Positions 1-10,216 of a stretch of 64,000 nt of DNA are shown here, piece by piece. Both the position numbers and the translations under genes were made by a program. The DNA is from Cypionkella sp. (GTDB taxonomy: Bacteria; Pseudomonadota; Alphaproteobacteria; Rhodobacterales; Rhodobacteraceae): positions 1 through 64,000 of the forward strand of contig NZ_JAQGKQ010000064.1 of NCBI RefSeq assembly GCF_028290025.1, read 5' to 3'. The notes beneath the pieces were generated by a model. It had not been told where the DNA came from. It ran no database searches and worked only from the letters and a program-made list of their open reading frames with translations. Within the stretch, counting starts at the first letter, position 1, and the number at the start of each line of letters is the position of its first letter.

Positions 1-1612
1 GGCGTTCGGCCATTTCTTCCGGCGTCGGTTCGCGGCCCTGCTCGTGCAGGAATTGGCGTGAAGTGCGGACCAGCTTGTTGATCGTCTCGATCATATGCAC
101 CGGAATACGGATGGTGCGGGCCTGATCGGCGATCGAGCGGGTGATAGCCTGACGGATCCACCACGTCGCATAGGTTGAGAACTTATAACCCCGGCGGTAT
201 TCAAACTTATCGACGGCCTTCATCAAGCCAATGTTGCCTTCCTGGATCAAATCCAAGAACTGCAAACCACGGTTGGTATATTTTTTCGCAATCGAGATCA
301 CCAATCGCAGGTTGGCTTCGACCATTTCCTTTTTGGCCTGCCGGGCTTCTTTCTCGCCCTTCTGCACTTGGTTCACGATACGGCGGAATTCGGAAATATC
401 CACGCCGATATAGGTGCCGACCTGCGCCATCTCGGCGCGCAAATCTTCCACTTTATCGCGGCTTTTCTCAATCAGCGCCTGCCAGCCACGGCCCGCTTTG
501 GACGCCATCTTGTCCAGCCAGTTCGGGTCCAGCTCGTAGCCTTGGTATTCGTCGATGAACTCGCGGCGGTTGATCCGGGCAGCATCAGCCAGCTTAACCA
601 TGCCGGAGTTGATCGCCATGATCTTGCGGTTGATGCCGTAAAGCTGGTCAATCAGCGCTTCGATCCGGTTGTTATGTAGATGAAGTTCGTTCACCAACAC
701 AACGATTTCGCTACGCAATTTCTGATAGGCGGATTCTTCGGTCGCCGAGAACCGCGACTTTTCTGACAACGTCGCCGACATCCGCAGATCCTGCATCTCG
801 GCCAGCTTGGTGTAGTCGCGCGCGATCAGGTCGAGGGTTTCCAGCACCTTCGGCTTCAACGCGGCTTCCATCGCCGCAAGCGACATCGAGGTGCCATCAT
901 CTTCGTCGTCGTCGTCATCCGAACGCATCAACGGATTGCCGTCCGCATCAAGCTCGGGCTCATCGCCCTCTGCCCGACGCGGTGCCGCATCGACATCGAC
1001 GCCTTCAAGATCAGCGCCAACCAGACCTTCTTCACCATCCAAAGACCGCCCAAAGGTGGCCTCAAGGTCAATCACATCGCGCAGCAAAATGTCTTCTGAC
1101 AACAACTCGTCGCGCCAGATGATGATAGCTTGGAACGTCAGCGGGCTTTCACACAGCCCGGCGATCATCGTATTGCGGCCAGCCTCGATGCGTTTGGCAA
1201 TCGCGATCTCGCCTTCGCGCGATAGCAACTCAACGCTGCCCATCTCGCGCAGATACATCCGAACCGGGTCGTCGGTGCGATCCAACGCTTCGGTCGTGGT
1301 GGTGACAACCGCCACATCGCGCGCGCCCGACCCGGTTTCCACCAGATCGCCGCCAACCACGGGCTCGCCTTCCTCAACATCCTCGTCTTCAATGACGTTG
1401 ATGCCCATCTCGGACAGCATCGACATCACATCTTCGATTTGCTCGGAGGACACCTGCTCGGGCGGCATCACATTGTTGAGCTGCTCATAGGTGATGTAGC
1501 CCCGCTCACGCGCGTCGGCGATCATTTTCTTGACGGCCGCTTGGCTCATATCAAGGGAAACATCCGCTTCATCGGCTTCAGGTTTGCCGTCGTCGGTGTC
1601 TTTCGAGGCCAT
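1..1612 (-). CDS. rpoD: RNA polymerase primary sigma factor RpoD (sigma-70), C-terminal part beyond the window
   Basis: Housekeeping sigma factor that directs RNA polymerase to most promoters. About 537 codons are present. The visible part runs from region 1.1 through a non-conserved region with an aspartate/glutamate-rich stretch ([11 protein letters not shown]) to region 2, where [30 protein letters not shown] and [17 protein letters not shown] are plain. It stops just after the start of region 3 (EEMAERR); the rest of region 3 and region 4 lie outside. The start is the ATG at 1612, with AGGAG five bases upstream. It lies downstream of dnaG on the same strand, the usual alphaproteobacterial order, with a 127 bp gap that could hold its own promoter. 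The identification is secure; only the truncation is notable. Confidence 0.97.
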   Translation of the reverse strand, partial: MASKDTDDGKPEADEADVSLDMSQAAVKKMIADARERGYITYEQLNNVMPPEQVSSEQIEDVMSMLSEMGINVIEDEDVEEGEPVVGGDLVETGSGARDVAVVTTTTEALDRTDDPVRMYLREMGSVELLSREGEIAIAKRIEAGRNTMIAGLCESPLTFQAIIIWRDELLSEDILLRDVIDLEATFGRSLDGEEGLVGADLEGVDVDAAPRRAEGDEPELDADGNPLMRSDDDDDEDDGTSMSLAAMEAALKPKVLETLDLIARDYTKLAEMQDLRMSATLSEKSRFSATEESAYQKLRSEIVVLVNELHLHNNRIEALIDQLYGINRKIMAINSGMVKLADAARINRREFIDEYQGYELDPNWLDKMASKAGRGWQALIEKSRDKVEDLRAEMAQVGTYIGVDISEFRRIVNQVQKGEKEARQAKKEMVEANLRLVISIAKKYTNRGLQFLDLIQEGNIGLMKAVDKFEYRRGYKFSTYATWWIRQAITRSIADQARTIRIPVHMIETINKLVRTSRQFLHEQGREPTPEEMAER

Positions 1613-1739
1613 AAGCGCTCCTAGGTCAAAACGGGATGGGCGGGCAGTCTTCGGGTAGTTTAGCGAATCATAAGCAACCAAATCGAATCAATAGCGCGAA
1701 TCACAGCCGGGGAAAGCCGAATCAGTCAAATTAACCCAG

Positions 1740-3710
1740 CTAACGCTTTGGGCCGTCCTTAGAGAACTGAATGCTTTCCCACAAGCTGCGCGCGCCTTCC
1801 AACTCGTCCTTATCCATCTGCACGCCGTTCGAGGCCATAACAGCCTCGGCCGTTTTGCCTTTCGGACCTGCCGAGGCAGTAAATCTCGCCACATTGGCTT
1901 GGCTGATACGCCAGGTCAGACCTTCATCGGCCAAACCCTCAATATCTTCCATCGCCTCGGCAATCTCACGCCGCGCACCGCGGCTGGCCTCCAGATGCGC
2001 CAAACCCTCGGCAATGCACAATTCGGCAAGTTCGCTGTCAGTGCGATTTCTCACTGGCGGCGCGATCTGAACATGGGGACGGGCCATCAGCGCATCAAGG
2101 GCAGCGGGCGCTGCCTGCTGAATTTGGTCATAAAGCTGGGCGGGCTCGGCATCGTGATTGCTCAACAGCAGACCGCGTAAGGCATGGTGGCCGTCGCCGA
2201 TCAGTTCCATCTGTTCCAGCGCCGACTCAAACCGCCGGATCAAGCTCGGGTGAAAGATCAACCCGGCCAAGATCACCGCCTCACGCAACACTTCTTCGCC
2301 ACGCTCGGAAGCAGTGGCGAGCGCCGAATCCTTGGTCGATGCCACCGGCGGCATCTCGACCGTCGGCGCAAAACGCCCCTTCTGCCCCGGCTGGCGCGGC
2401 ACAAACGGCTTGGCAGAACGTGGGCGCTGACCAAACAGCTCCCAACGCAGCTGCTTGATATCCTCGCCGTAATGGCTGCGGATCGACGGGTCCGCGATGC
2501 GCTTCAGATGCGCGCGCAAGGATTTGTCTAACGCCGCCTTGCGCTCGGGGCTGTCAAACTGCTTGCCCTCAATCTCGCGCTGCCACAGCAGTTTGACCAT
2601 CGGCACCGCCTGATCCAGCACGGCTTTCATCGCACCAGCACCCTGCGACTTGATCAAATCATCCGGGTCCATCCCGCCCGGCAGCACCGCAAAGCGCAAG
2701 CCCTTGCCCGCCTCGAGCAGCGGCAAAGCCAGATCAATCACCCGCAAAGCCGCCCGGATCCCCGCTGTGTCGCCATCCAAAGCAATGATCGGCTCATCCG
2801 AAATCCGCCACATCAACCGCAACTGATCTTCCGTCACCGCCGTGCCCAAAGGGGCCACCGAGGCCTTGAACCCGGCCTCACTGAGAGCGATCACATCCAT
2901 ATAACCCTCGGCCACCACCAAAGCCGCACCCTTGCCAGAAGCCTCCCGCGCAGCCGCATGGTTGAACAGATTGCGCCCCTTATCGAACAGCTCCGTCTCT
3001 GGCCCGTTCAGATATTTCGCCCGCGCGTTCGGGTCCATCGCCCGCCCGCCCAAGGAAATCGCCCTGCCCCGGCCGTCGCGGATCGGGAAGATAATCCGCC
3101 CCCGAAAGCGATCATAAGGTGCACCCCCATCATCCGGCTTAGCGCACACCCCACAGGCCACGATCAAATCATCCGCCACACCCTTTTGCCGCAGCGCGAG
3201 ATACAACCCCTGCCGCTGATCCGGCGCAAAGCCGATCTCCCAGCGATCCTGCGCCTCTACCGACAACCCGCGCTTGGTCAGATAGGCCCGAGCCTCAGAC
3301 GCCGCCGAAGTGCGCAGTTGCAGCCGAAACCACTTCACCGCCTCATCCATCACCTCAACCAGTTGGCTACGCCTGTCCGCCACCTGCGCCGCACGCGGAT
3401 CACGCGCAGGCATCGGCATCCCGGCCTCCCGAGCCAGAACCTCCACCGCTTCCATGAAGCTGAGGTTGTCAGTTTCCTTGATAAACGTCACTGCATCGCC
3501 TTTGGCATGGCAGCCAAAGCAATAGTAAAATCCCTTGCGATCATCGACGTGGAAGCTGGCGGATTTTTCCTGATGGAACGGGCAAGGCGCCCACATATCG
3601 CCCTTGCCCTGATTGGATTTGCGCGGATCCCACGTCACTTTCCTGCCCACAACCGAGGACAGCGAGACGCGCGTGCGCAGTTCGTCAAGGAAACCGGGTG
3701 GCAGACTCAT
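1740..3710 (-). CDS. dnaG: DNA primase DnaG
   Basis: Makes the RNA primers used by the replisome on both strands. The 656 residues are close to the family length. A CHC2 zinc finger is visible with Cys43, His46, Cys64 and Cys67. The primase core follows, and then a TOPRIM fold with the acidic residues Glu268 (EGYMDV) and Asp312/Asp314 (LDGDTAG) that bind catalytic metal. The C-terminal 200 residues are the less conserved helicase-interacting region. The start MSLPPGFLDELR matches the usual N-terminus of the family. It is upstream of rpoD on the same strand and separated from the amidohydrolase behind it by a 19-bp-arm palindrome. Confidence 0.97.
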   Translation of the reverse strand: MSLPPGFLDELRTRVSLSSVVGRKVTWDPRKSNQGKGDMWAPCPFHQEKSASFHVDDRKGFYYCFGCHAKGDAVTFIKETDNLSFMEAVEVLAREAGMPMPARDPRAAQVADRRSQLVEVMDEAVKWFRLQLRTSAASEARAYLTKRGLSVEAQDRWEIGFAPDQRQGLYLALRQKGVADDLIVACGVCAKPDDGGAPYDRFRGRIIFPIRDGRGRAISLGGRAMDPNARAKYLNGPETELFDKGRNLFNHAAAREASGKGAALVVAEGYMDVIALSEAGFKASVAPLGTAVTEDQLRLMWRISDEPIIALDGDTAGIRAALRVIDLALPLLEAGKGLRFAVLPGGMDPDDLIKSQGAGAMKAVLDQAVPMVKLLWQREIEGKQFDSPERKAALDKSLRAHLKRIADPSIRSHYGEDIKQLRWELFGQRPRSAKPFVPRQPGQKGRFAPTVEMPPVASTKDSALATASERGEEVLREAVILAGLIFHPSLIRRFESALEQMELIGDGHHALRGLLLSNHDAEPAQLYDQIQQAAPAALDALMARPHVQIAPPVRNRTDSELAELCIAEGLAHLEASRGARREIAEAMEDIEGLADEGLTWRISQANVARFTASAGPKGKTAEAVMASNGVQMDKDELEGARSLWESIQFSKDGPKR

Positions 3711-3775
3711 GCCCCGTTATATCAGGTCTGATGGGCGGTCTGTCCAGTGCACCGCTCGCAGTTTCACATTGGTCC

Positions 3776-3833
3776 AAATATCCCCGCCGGAGGCATCCGA
3801 CCTAAGCAAAAAGAGCCTCCGGCGGGGATATTT
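3776..3833. repeat. Palindromic intergenic repeat, copy 1
   Basis: Perfect 19-bp inverted repeat: AAATATCCCCGCCGGAGGC at 3776-3794 and its complement at 3815-3833, with a 20-base loop. It sits after the end of the amidohydrolase and before dnaG. The same arms recur at 10147-10199 and 43857-43913, each time next to the 3' end of a gene. It could serve as a transcription terminator, though no long T run follows. I recall this element as widespread in Rhodobacteraceae. Confidence 0.85.
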
Positions 3834-3873
3834 GAGCAAAGAGGATGACAATTTTAGACAGATTTTAAGCAAT

Positions 3874-5025
3874 TCACCCCAACAGATCGCGCATCACCCG
3901 ATGAAAAATCTGCACACCCACCGAGATCAGCGCATCTGGGAAATCATAGTCGGGGTTGTGCAGCGCCGGATGATCCTCACCCACGCCCAAGAACAACATC
4001 GCCGATCGTGTGCCACCCTGCCCAAACCGCCCAAAATCCTCCGAAGCCCGCATCGGCAGATCGCCCTCATCATAGGGCATCCCCAACGCCTCCAGCGCCC
4101 GAGCCAGATGCGCCACAGCCTGCGCGTCATTCACCGAAGCCGCGAAATCGTCGTGATGGCCGAACCGAACGCTAAGCCCCTGCGCCGCAGCCTCCGCCCG
4201 CGCCAAATCCATCGCAGCGGCCCGCAACGCCGCCATCTGACCATCTTGCATCGTGCGCAAAGTTGCCCACAACTCCGCCTCGCCCGGCGCAATCCCAAAC
4301 GCCGCCTCGCCCAGCCGCGCATGAGTGATCGTGACCAAACGGTAGTCCGGCCCCAACGGCCCAACTTGCCCCAAAGCTGAAATCGCCGGGATCAGCCGCG
4401 ACAAAGCCAGCGCCGGAGACACTCCCGTTTCCGGCAACGACGCATGGGCCGTCTTACCCGAAAGCGTGATCTTCAGCCCCTGCGAGGCGCAATTCACCGC
4501 CCCCGCCTTCAGCGCCGAAACCCCAAACGGCAATCCCGGCATGTTATGAATCGCAAACGCCCAATCGGGCCGCAATGCCTCAAAACGAGGGTCGCGAACC
4601 GCCGCAGCCGCCCCTGAGCCATCCTCCTCGGCAGGCTGAAACATCTGCACAACCCGGCCCCGCTTAGGCTTTTGACGCGCGATCAACCGCCCGAGGCCCA
4701 TCAGCAGCGTCATATGCCCATCATGCCCGCACAAATGCGCCTTGCCGAGGATGGTTGAGCGATGCGCGGCCTCCGAGATTTCCGTGATCGGCAGCGCATC
4801 CAACTCGGCGCGAAACATCACCGTCGGGCCCGCCTCAGCGCCGTTGAACACCGCAGCCACACCATGCCCGCCAAGCCCCGTCACCACCTGATCTGGTTGA
4901 AGTGCCGCCAGCGCCCGCACAATCCGCTGCGCGGTCGCAGCTTCCTCGCGCGACACCTCTGGAAACTGATGCAACTCACGCCGAAACGATGCCAACTCGG
5001 CCAGATCCGCCGCCGAAAGCATCAC
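3874..5025 (-). CDS. M20-family amidohydrolase (hippurate / N-acyl-amino acid hydrolase type)
   Basis: Probable zinc-dependent amidohydrolase that releases an amino acid from an N-acyl or similar conjugate. The 383 residues fit the family. The metal site is visible as CGHDGH (99-104) and the Glu133-Glu134 pair; the dimerisation insert follows at about 180-290 (GKTAHASLPETG), and a late metal histidine is likely in EDHPALHNPDYDF. The stop codon of soxG overlaps its start (GTGATG), so either the GTG at 5025 or the ATG at 5022 may be used. It is the last gene of the sarcosine oxidase operon, which suggests but does not prove a substrate related to methylated glycine or another amino acid conjugate. 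Confidence 0.85.
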   Translation of the reverse strand: MMLSAADLAELASFRRELHQFPEVSREEAATAQRIVRALAALQPDQVVTGLGGHGVAAVFNGAEAGPTVMFRAELDALPITEISEAAHRSTILGKAHLCGHDGHMTLLMGLGRLIARQKPKRGRVVQMFQPAEEDGSGAAAAVRDPRFEALRPDWAFAIHNMPGLPFGVSALKAGAVNCASQGLKITLSGKTAHASLPETGVSPALALSRLIPAISALGQVGPLGPDYRLVTITHARLGEAAFGIAPGEAELWATLRTMQDGQMAALRAAAMDLARAEAAAQGLSVRFGHHDDFAASVNDAQAVAHLARALEALGMPYDEGDLPMRASEDFGRFGQGGTRSAMLFLGVGEDHPALHNPDYDFPDALISVGVQIFHRVMRDLLG

Positions 5026-5561
5026 GCCGCCCGAGCGGCCAGCGTTTTCAGCGCCACTTCAATCTCATGCCATGCCGTCCGCGCCATCGAGCGAAACAGC
5101 ATCAGCCGGAAGCCATCCTCAGCCACCCGCAAAAGCACCATCGACATATGATAAAGCGGCGTGCGCGCCGCAGCTCCCACCGGAAAAGCCGACAACCTCA
5201 GATCCATCGGCACATACCGCGCCAGCGCATCCACCGCCAACGGCCCCTGCAACGACAGACTGACCCAGCCGCCGGATTGATCCGTCACCGCCGCCAGCCC
5301 ACTCAAATCCGGGCAGTCAGCGCCAATCAGAAACGCCTGCTCGCGCCCTGCCCAAGCGATCAGCGCCTCACCGCTCACAGCAAAACTGTTCACCGCTGGA
5401 AAGCCAAAGCCGAGCGGTTTCAATGCGTTACTCACCGCATCCCCCTGGCCCGGATACGGCGCGATGGAACTCACCACACCATGATCCACCTCGGCCAAAA
5501 CCGTCCCAGCCACCACCAGTTTCTTCCCCGCCAAAGCGGTCTTTGCGATCAATTCAGGCAC
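5022..5561 (-). CDS. soxG: Sarcosine oxidase gamma subunit
   Basis: Small subunit of heterotetrameric sarcosine oxidase, which oxidises sarcosine to glycine and feeds the released C1 unit to tetrahydrofolate. The likely start is a GTG at 5561 (VPELIAKTALAGKK), overlapping the soxA stop codon; GGGGAGA lies about six bases upstream. This gives 179 residues. An earlier in-frame start would add 20 residues made only from soxA sequence in another frame. The fold resembles the aminomethyltransferase-like domain of the family (SLQGPLAVDALARYVPMDL). Assignment depends partly on its place between soxA and the amidohydrolase, but the order soxB-soxD-soxA-soxG is diagnostic. Confidence 0.9.
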   Translation of the reverse strand: MPELIAKTALAGKKLVVAGTVLAEVDHGVVSSIAPYPGQGDAVSNALKPLGFGFPAVNSFAVSGEALIAWAGREQAFLIGADCPDLSGLAAVTDQSGGWVSLSLQGPLAVDALARYVPMDLRLSAFPVGAAARTPLYHMSMVLLRVAEDGFRLMLFRSMARTAWHEIEVALKTLAARAA

Positions 5562-8475
5562 GCAATTTCTCCCCGTCTTTGTCGTGGAACACCGGATCAC
5601 AGACCTCGGCCAGCACATCAATGTCGCGCAGACGATCGATCACCCGCACCGTCTCGCCAATCCGCGCCCGACCGTTCACCAAGAATCCCAGCCCCAAATC
5701 GCGGTCAAACATCGGCGAATAGCCGACCGAGCTGATATGACCTTGGCTGTTCACCCGGCTCAGATCCGCCCCCGGAATGAACAGATGCGCGCCCGAGGTG
5801 ATCTTTTCCGCCCCCAAAGGCTTCAACCCGACCATCTGCTGCCGCTCCGGCCCAACCAGACCGGGCCGCGTCGCCGCCAGCTTGCCGATGCAATCTTTCT
5901 TCGCCGACACCATTTTCGCAGCACCAATATCAAACGCCGTCACCCGGCCATCAATCTCGGCATGGGTGATCAAACCCTTCTCAATCCGCAGCACGTTCAG
6001 CGCTTCCATGCCGTAAGGCCCGCCGCCCATCGTCTCCGCCCGCGCCACAAGATCACGGAACAAAGCCTCGCCATAACGCGTCGGCACCGCAATCTCATAG
6101 CCTTCCTCACCCGAAAAGCTGATGCGGAACAGCCGCGCTTGCACGCCGCCCACCGTCACCGCTCCCGTCGCCATAAACGGGAAATCGCCCAACGGCTGAT
6201 CGAGATATCCGTTCAGCAAAGCCCGCGCCATGGGCCCCGCCACCGCAAACTGCGCCCAGGACTCCGTCACCGAGATAAACCGCACATCCCAATCCGCGCA
6301 TTCGCTTTGATGCACGAAATCGAGATGCCGCATCACCAACCCCGCCGCCGCCGTCGTGGTGGTCATCAGGTAGTGATTTTCGCCCAACCGAGCCGAGGTG
6401 CCATCATCCAGCACATAACCATCCGCCCGCAGCATCAGCCCATAGCGCACCCGACCAACCGCCAAGGAACTGAACGTATTGGTATAAACCAGATCGAGGA
6501 ACCGCCCCGCATCGCGACCCTGAATATCAATCTTGCCCAAGGTTGAGACATCCGCCACCCCAACCGCGCCGCGCACATAACCAATCTCGCGGTCGCAAGA
6601 CTGCTTCCAAGTCGTCTCCCCCGGCTTCGGGAAATAACTCGGCCGATACCACAGCCCCGCCTCAATCATCGGCGCGCCCCGGTCGCGGCTGGCCTGATCC
6701 GAGGTCAAAAACCGCTGCGGCGCAAAGCCCGCGCCACGCCCGCCCGCCCCCATAACGGCAATCGAAGTCGGAACAAACGGCGGGCGGAACGTCGTCGTCC
6801 CCGTCTCGGGTATCCCCCGCCCCGTGGTATCCGCCAGCACCGCCAGCGCCCCCACGTTCGAGTTTTTGCCCTGATCCGGCGCCATCCCCTGCGTCGTATA
6901 GCGCTTCATATGCTCGACAGAAGTATAGCCTTCCTGCGCGGCCAGCTTCACATCCTTGGTCGTCACGTCATTGGCAAAATCGAGCCAAGCCCGCCCCTTA
7001 CCAGCCACCTGCCACAACGGCGCAATCACATAAGGCAGCCCCTCGGCCGTCGGCAAAACCGCATCCGCCGCAGCCATATTCAGCCCGCGCAACGCCGCCC
7101 GCGCCGCCGCTTGGCCTTCGCTCAGACAGCCGAGCGTATCAAACACGCCGTTACACGCCCCCGCCGCCGTCAGGTTCGGCACAGCATCCGCCAAAGGCAC
7201 AAACGCCGCCAAAGACGCCTCCCACCGAGGCCGCCCGTTCAGATGGCAAGTGATATGCAGCGTCGGATTCCAGCCGCCCGACACCGCGAGCAAATCCGTT
7301 TCCAGCGCAAACTCGCCACCGACATGCGTGCCCGAAATTGCCCGCAGCCCCAAACGCCCCTTGGTGTCAGTGACTTGCGCGCCCAGATACACCGGGCAAT
7401 CCTCCACCGCGCTCGCATCCGTCCGGCTGTCCAAGATCGCAGCCACCGTGACGCCCGCCGCCATCAACTGCCGCGCCACAGCCCGCGCCCCGTCATTGTT
7501 GGCGAACAAAGTCACCCGTTTCCCCGGCACCACGCCAAACTTATTGAGGTAAGTCTGCACCGCAGAGGCCAGCATAATCCCCGGCCGATCGTTCATCGGA
7601 AACGCAATCGAACGCTCCAACGCACCCGCCGCCAACACCGTCCGCGCCGCCGTGATCCGCCAGAAACACTCACGCGGCAAATCAGGACGGGGCCCCTTGT
7701 GCAGGCCAACCCGCTCGACCGCCGAATACTGTCCGCCGTCATAAGCCCCCGTCACCGTGGCGCGCGGCATGATCCGCACGTTCGGCAGCGCCTTCAACTC
7801 CGCCTCCACCGAGGCCACCCACTCCAAAGCAGGCTTGCCATCCAAATGCGCGTCATCGGCGAGCAAACGACCGCCCAATAGCCGGTCCTCCTCGCACAAA
7901 ATCACATCCGCGCCAGCCCGCGCCGCCTCCAACGCTGCCATCAGCCCCGTCGGCCCAGCGCCAATCACCAGCACATCGCAGAACGCAAACGCCTTCTCGT
8001 AATGCCCCTCGTCATGCTTGCCCGACAGGCTACCAAGCCCCGCCGCACGACGAATAATCGGCTCGTAAATCGCTTCCCAAAACGCGCGCGGCCACATGAA
8101 CGTCTTGTAGTAAAACCCCGCCGACAGGAACGGCGACAGCATATCGTTCACCGCCATCACATCGAACCGCAACGAAGGCCAACGGTTCTGCGAGCGCGTG
8201 TTCAGCCCCTCAAAAATCTCTTGCACCGTAGCGCGCACGTTGGGGGTCTGATTAGACGCCCCAATCACCTCGATCATCGCGTTTGGTTCTTCGGACCCCG
8301 CCGTCAAAACCCCACGCGGCCGATGATACTTGAACGACCGCCCAACCAGCTTCACCCCATTGGCGAGCAAAGCCGAAGCCACCGTATCGCCCTTAAACCC
8401 CTGAAAAGTCTTACCATCAAACCGAAACGAAACCGGCTTCGACCGGTCAATCAGCCCCTTACCTGCAATCCGCAT
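5554..8475 (-). CDS. soxA: Sarcosine oxidase alpha subunit
   Basis: Large catalytic subunit of heterotetrameric sarcosine oxidase. The 973 residues match the family. From the N-terminus: a ferredoxin-like domain (about 1-110, SFKYHRPRGVLTAGSEEPN), a dinucleotide-binding Rossmann domain with GAGPTGLMAALEAARAG (about 172-188), a second nucleotide-binding segment (about 300-400), and a C-terminal aminomethyltransferase (GCV_T) domain from about 600 that transfers the C1 unit to tetrahydrofolate. It starts two bases after soxD and overlaps soxG by eight bases, so the subunits are probably made in coordinated amounts. Cytoplasmic. No signs of damage. Confidence 0.96.
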   Translation of the reverse strand: MRIAGKGLIDRSKPVSFRFDGKTFQGFKGDTVASALLANGVKLVGRSFKYHRPRGVLTAGSEEPNAMIEVIGASNQTPNVRATVQEIFEGLNTRSQNRWPSLRFDVMAVNDMLSPFLSAGFYYKTFMWPRAFWEAIYEPIIRRAAGLGSLSGKHDEGHYEKAFAFCDVLVIGAGPTGLMAALEAARAGADVILCEEDRLLGGRLLADDAHLDGKPALEWVASVEAELKALPNVRIMPRATVTGAYDGGQYSAVERVGLHKGPRPDLPRECFWRITAARTVLAAGALERSIAFPMNDRPGIMLASAVQTYLNKFGVVPGKRVTLFANNDGARAVARQLMAAGVTVAAILDSRTDASAVEDCPVYLGAQVTDTKGRLGLRAISGTHVGGEFALETDLLAVSGGWNPTLHITCHLNGRPRWEASLAAFVPLADAVPNLTAAGACNGVFDTLGCLSEGQAAARAALRGLNMAAADAVLPTAEGLPYVIAPLWQVAGKGRAWLDFANDVTTKDVKLAAQEGYTSVEHMKRYTTQGMAPDQGKNSNVGALAVLADTTGRGIPETGTTTFRPPFVPTSIAVMGAGGRGAGFAPQRFLTSDQASRDRGAPMIEAGLWYRPSYFPKPGETTWKQSCDREIGYVRGAVGVADVSTLGKIDIQGRDAGRFLDLVYTNTFSSLAVGRVRYGLMLRADGYVLDDGTSARLGENHYLMTTTTAAAGLVMRHLDFVHQSECADWDVRFISVTESWAQFAVAGPMARALLNGYLDQPLGDFPFMATGAVTVGGVQARLFRISFSGEEGYEIAVPTRYGEALFRDLVARAETMGGGPYGMEALNVLRIEKGLITHAEIDGRVTAFDIGAAKMVSAKKDCIGKLAATRPGLVGPERQQMVGLKPLGAEKITSGAHLFIPGADLSRVNSQGHISSVGYSPMFDRDLGLGFLVNGRARIGETVRVIDRLRDIDVLAEVCDPVFHDKDGEKLRA

Positions 8476-8477
8476 GT

Positions 8478-8744
8478 TCAGGCTTCCTTCTTCTTGGCAA
8501 CCAGTTCTGATCCCAGAACCTCGTGGCTAATCGTATTGCGAGTCACCACCATCCAAGCCCCGCAGCCCGCCTCGTGATACCAAACATCCCGCGTCACCCC
8601 CGCCGGATTGTCGCGCAGGAACAAATAGTCATCCAAGTCCTCAATCGTGCCCTGATCCGTGGGCCGCTTCAGATAATCCTCGGACCCGTAGTAATAAAAC
8701 TCGCGCCGATCCCGAGTGCCACAAAGGGGGCAAGGTATACGCAT
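8478..8744 (-). CDS. soxD: Sarcosine oxidase delta subunit
   Basis: Small zinc-binding subunit of sarcosine oxidase. It has 88 residues, with the typical N-terminus MRIPCPLCGTRDRREFYYYG, whose two cysteines, together with a later histidine and cysteine (YHEAGCGAW), form the zinc site of the family. GGGAG lies upstream of the ATG. It is tightly packed between soxB (12 bp gap) and soxA (2 bp gap). Confidence 0.95.
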   Translation of the reverse strand: MRIPCPLCGTRDRREFYYYGSEDYLKRPTDQGTIEDLDDYLFLRDNPAGVTRDVWYHEAGCGAWMVVTRNTISHEVLGSELVAKKKEA

Positions 8745-8756
8745 CTCTCTACTCCC

Positions 8757-10007
8757 TTAATGCAAATTATGTTGGCTGCCGGTGGCTTCTTCGTCCATCA
8801 CATGGCCAGTGCGGAAGCGGTCCAGCCGGAAGCGCCGCGCCACCTCATGGCTCTGCCCCGTCGCCATCAGATGCGCCATGCACCAACCGGATGCCGGGGC
8901 CGCTTTGAAGCCGCCATAGTTCCAGCCCGCATCAACGAACAGCCCCTCGATATGGGTCTTGTCGATGATCGGTGAGCCATCCGCCGACATATCCATAATG
9001 CCGCCCCAAGACCGCAGCACCTTCGCCCGCCCGATCATCGGCATCAAAGTCATCGCCGCTTCCATCACATGCTCAACCATCGGCAGATTACCCCTAGCTG
9101 CATAGCTGGAATAGAAATCGAGATCGCCGCCGAACACCAGACCGCCCTTGTCGGACTGACTGATATAGAAGTGCCCCATCCCGAACGAGATCACCGAGTC
9201 AATGATCGGCTTCAGCCCCTCGGTCACGAAAGCCTGCAAGACATGGCTTTCAATCGGCAACCGCATCCCCGCCATCGCCGCGACCTGAGACGAACGCCCT
9301 GCCACAACCATGCCAACCTTCTTCGCCCGGATCGCCCCGCGCGTGGTCTGCACGCCCGTCACCACCCCGTTCTCAATATCAATCCCGGTGACTTCGCAGT
9401 TCTGGATCAGATCGACCCCGCGCCGATCCGCGCCGCGCGCATAGCCCCAAGCCACCGCATCATGCCGCGCCGTGCCGCCCCGCTTGTGCATCAAGCCGCC
9501 ATAAATCGGGAACCGCGTCTGCGCGAAATCTAAATACGGCGCGAAGTCCTTGACCTGATCCAGCGTCCAGAGTTCTGCATCGTCACCCTGATTGATCATC
9601 GCATTGCCACGCCGCGCGAGGGTATCGCGCTGCCCATCCGAATGCGCCAAGATCAACTGACCGCGCTGCGAGTGCATGACGTTATAGTTAAGCTCCGCCT
9701 CGAGCCCTTCCCACAGCTTTAACGAATGCGAGTAGAACTCCGAGTTCCCCGGCATATAGTAATTCGCCCGCACAATCGTGGTGTTCCGCCCGATGTTGCC
9801 AGAGCCAAGATAGCCCTTCTCCAGCACCGCGATATTGGTCATGCCGTGGTTCTTCGCCAGATAATACGCCGTCGCCAGCCCATGCCCGCCGCCGCCAATG
9901 ATGATCGCATCATACTCGGCTTTAGGTGCAGGATTGCGCCACGCTGGCCCCCAGCCCTTGTTGCCGAACAACCCTTCGGTGATCACCTTCAACCCGGAAT
10001 AGCGCAT
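8757..10007 (-). CDS. soxB: Sarcosine oxidase beta subunit
   Basis: Catalytic FAD/FMN subunit that oxidises sarcosine. It has 416 residues. The FAD-binding GGGGHG motif is at 38-43, followed by the GSGNIGRNTT segment typical of DAO-type oxidases of this family. A conserved RGGTARHD segment (176-183) is where I would place the histidine that carries covalent FMN, though this assignment is tentative. The ATG at 10007 is preceded by AGGAG at six bases. First gene of soxBDAG and the amidohydrolase; any promoter must lie in the 200 bp upstream, which also holds a palindromic repeat. Confidence 0.96.
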   Translation of the reverse strand: MRYSGLKVITEGLFGNKGWGPAWRNPAPKAEYDAIIIGGGGHGLATAYYLAKNHGMTNIAVLEKGYLGSGNIGRNTTIVRANYYMPGNSEFYSHSLKLWEGLEAELNYNVMHSQRGQLILAHSDGQRDTLARRGNAMINQGDDAELWTLDQVKDFAPYLDFAQTRFPIYGGLMHKRGGTARHDAVAWGYARGADRRGVDLIQNCEVTGIDIENGVVTGVQTTRGAIRAKKVGMVVAGRSSQVAAMAGMRLPIESHVLQAFVTEGLKPIIDSVISFGMGHFYISQSDKGGLVFGGDLDFYSSYAARGNLPMVEHVMEAAMTLMPMIGRAKVLRSWGGIMDMSADGSPIIDKTHIEGLFVDAGWNYGGFKAAPASGWCMAHLMATGQSHEVARRFRLDRFRTGHVMDEEATGSQHNLH

Positions 10008-10146
10008 GGGTGGCTCCTAAACTGCTGGGGCGAAGTGAACCCGCTTTGCACGGGTTATTCAACAGTCAAACCCGAATAACTGAGCCATCCGCGACAAAGA
10101 GTGTCGCAAGCCTGTTGCGGCTTGCGCGTTTCACATGGGCTGAAAC

Positions 10147-10199
10147 ATTCCCGCCAGAGGCTCTTGCCCTAGCCAAGGGAGCCTCCGGCGGGAGTATTT
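10147..10199. repeat. Palindromic intergenic repeat, copy 2
   Basis: Imperfect inverted repeat with left arm ATTCCCGCCAGAGGC at 10147-10161 and right arm GCCTCCGGCGGGAGTATTT at 10181-10199, followed by AGACCAG. The right arm matches that of the copy at 43857-43913. It lies directly after the 3' end of the glutamate dehydrogenase gene and may end its transcript. Confidence 0.8.
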
Positions 10200-10216
10200 A
10201 GACCAGTCTGAAGACC

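Noticed and set aside
5584-7881. Two plus-strand frames of about 320 codons each
   Set aside because: Antisense shadows of soxA with many Arg and His codons and no motifs.
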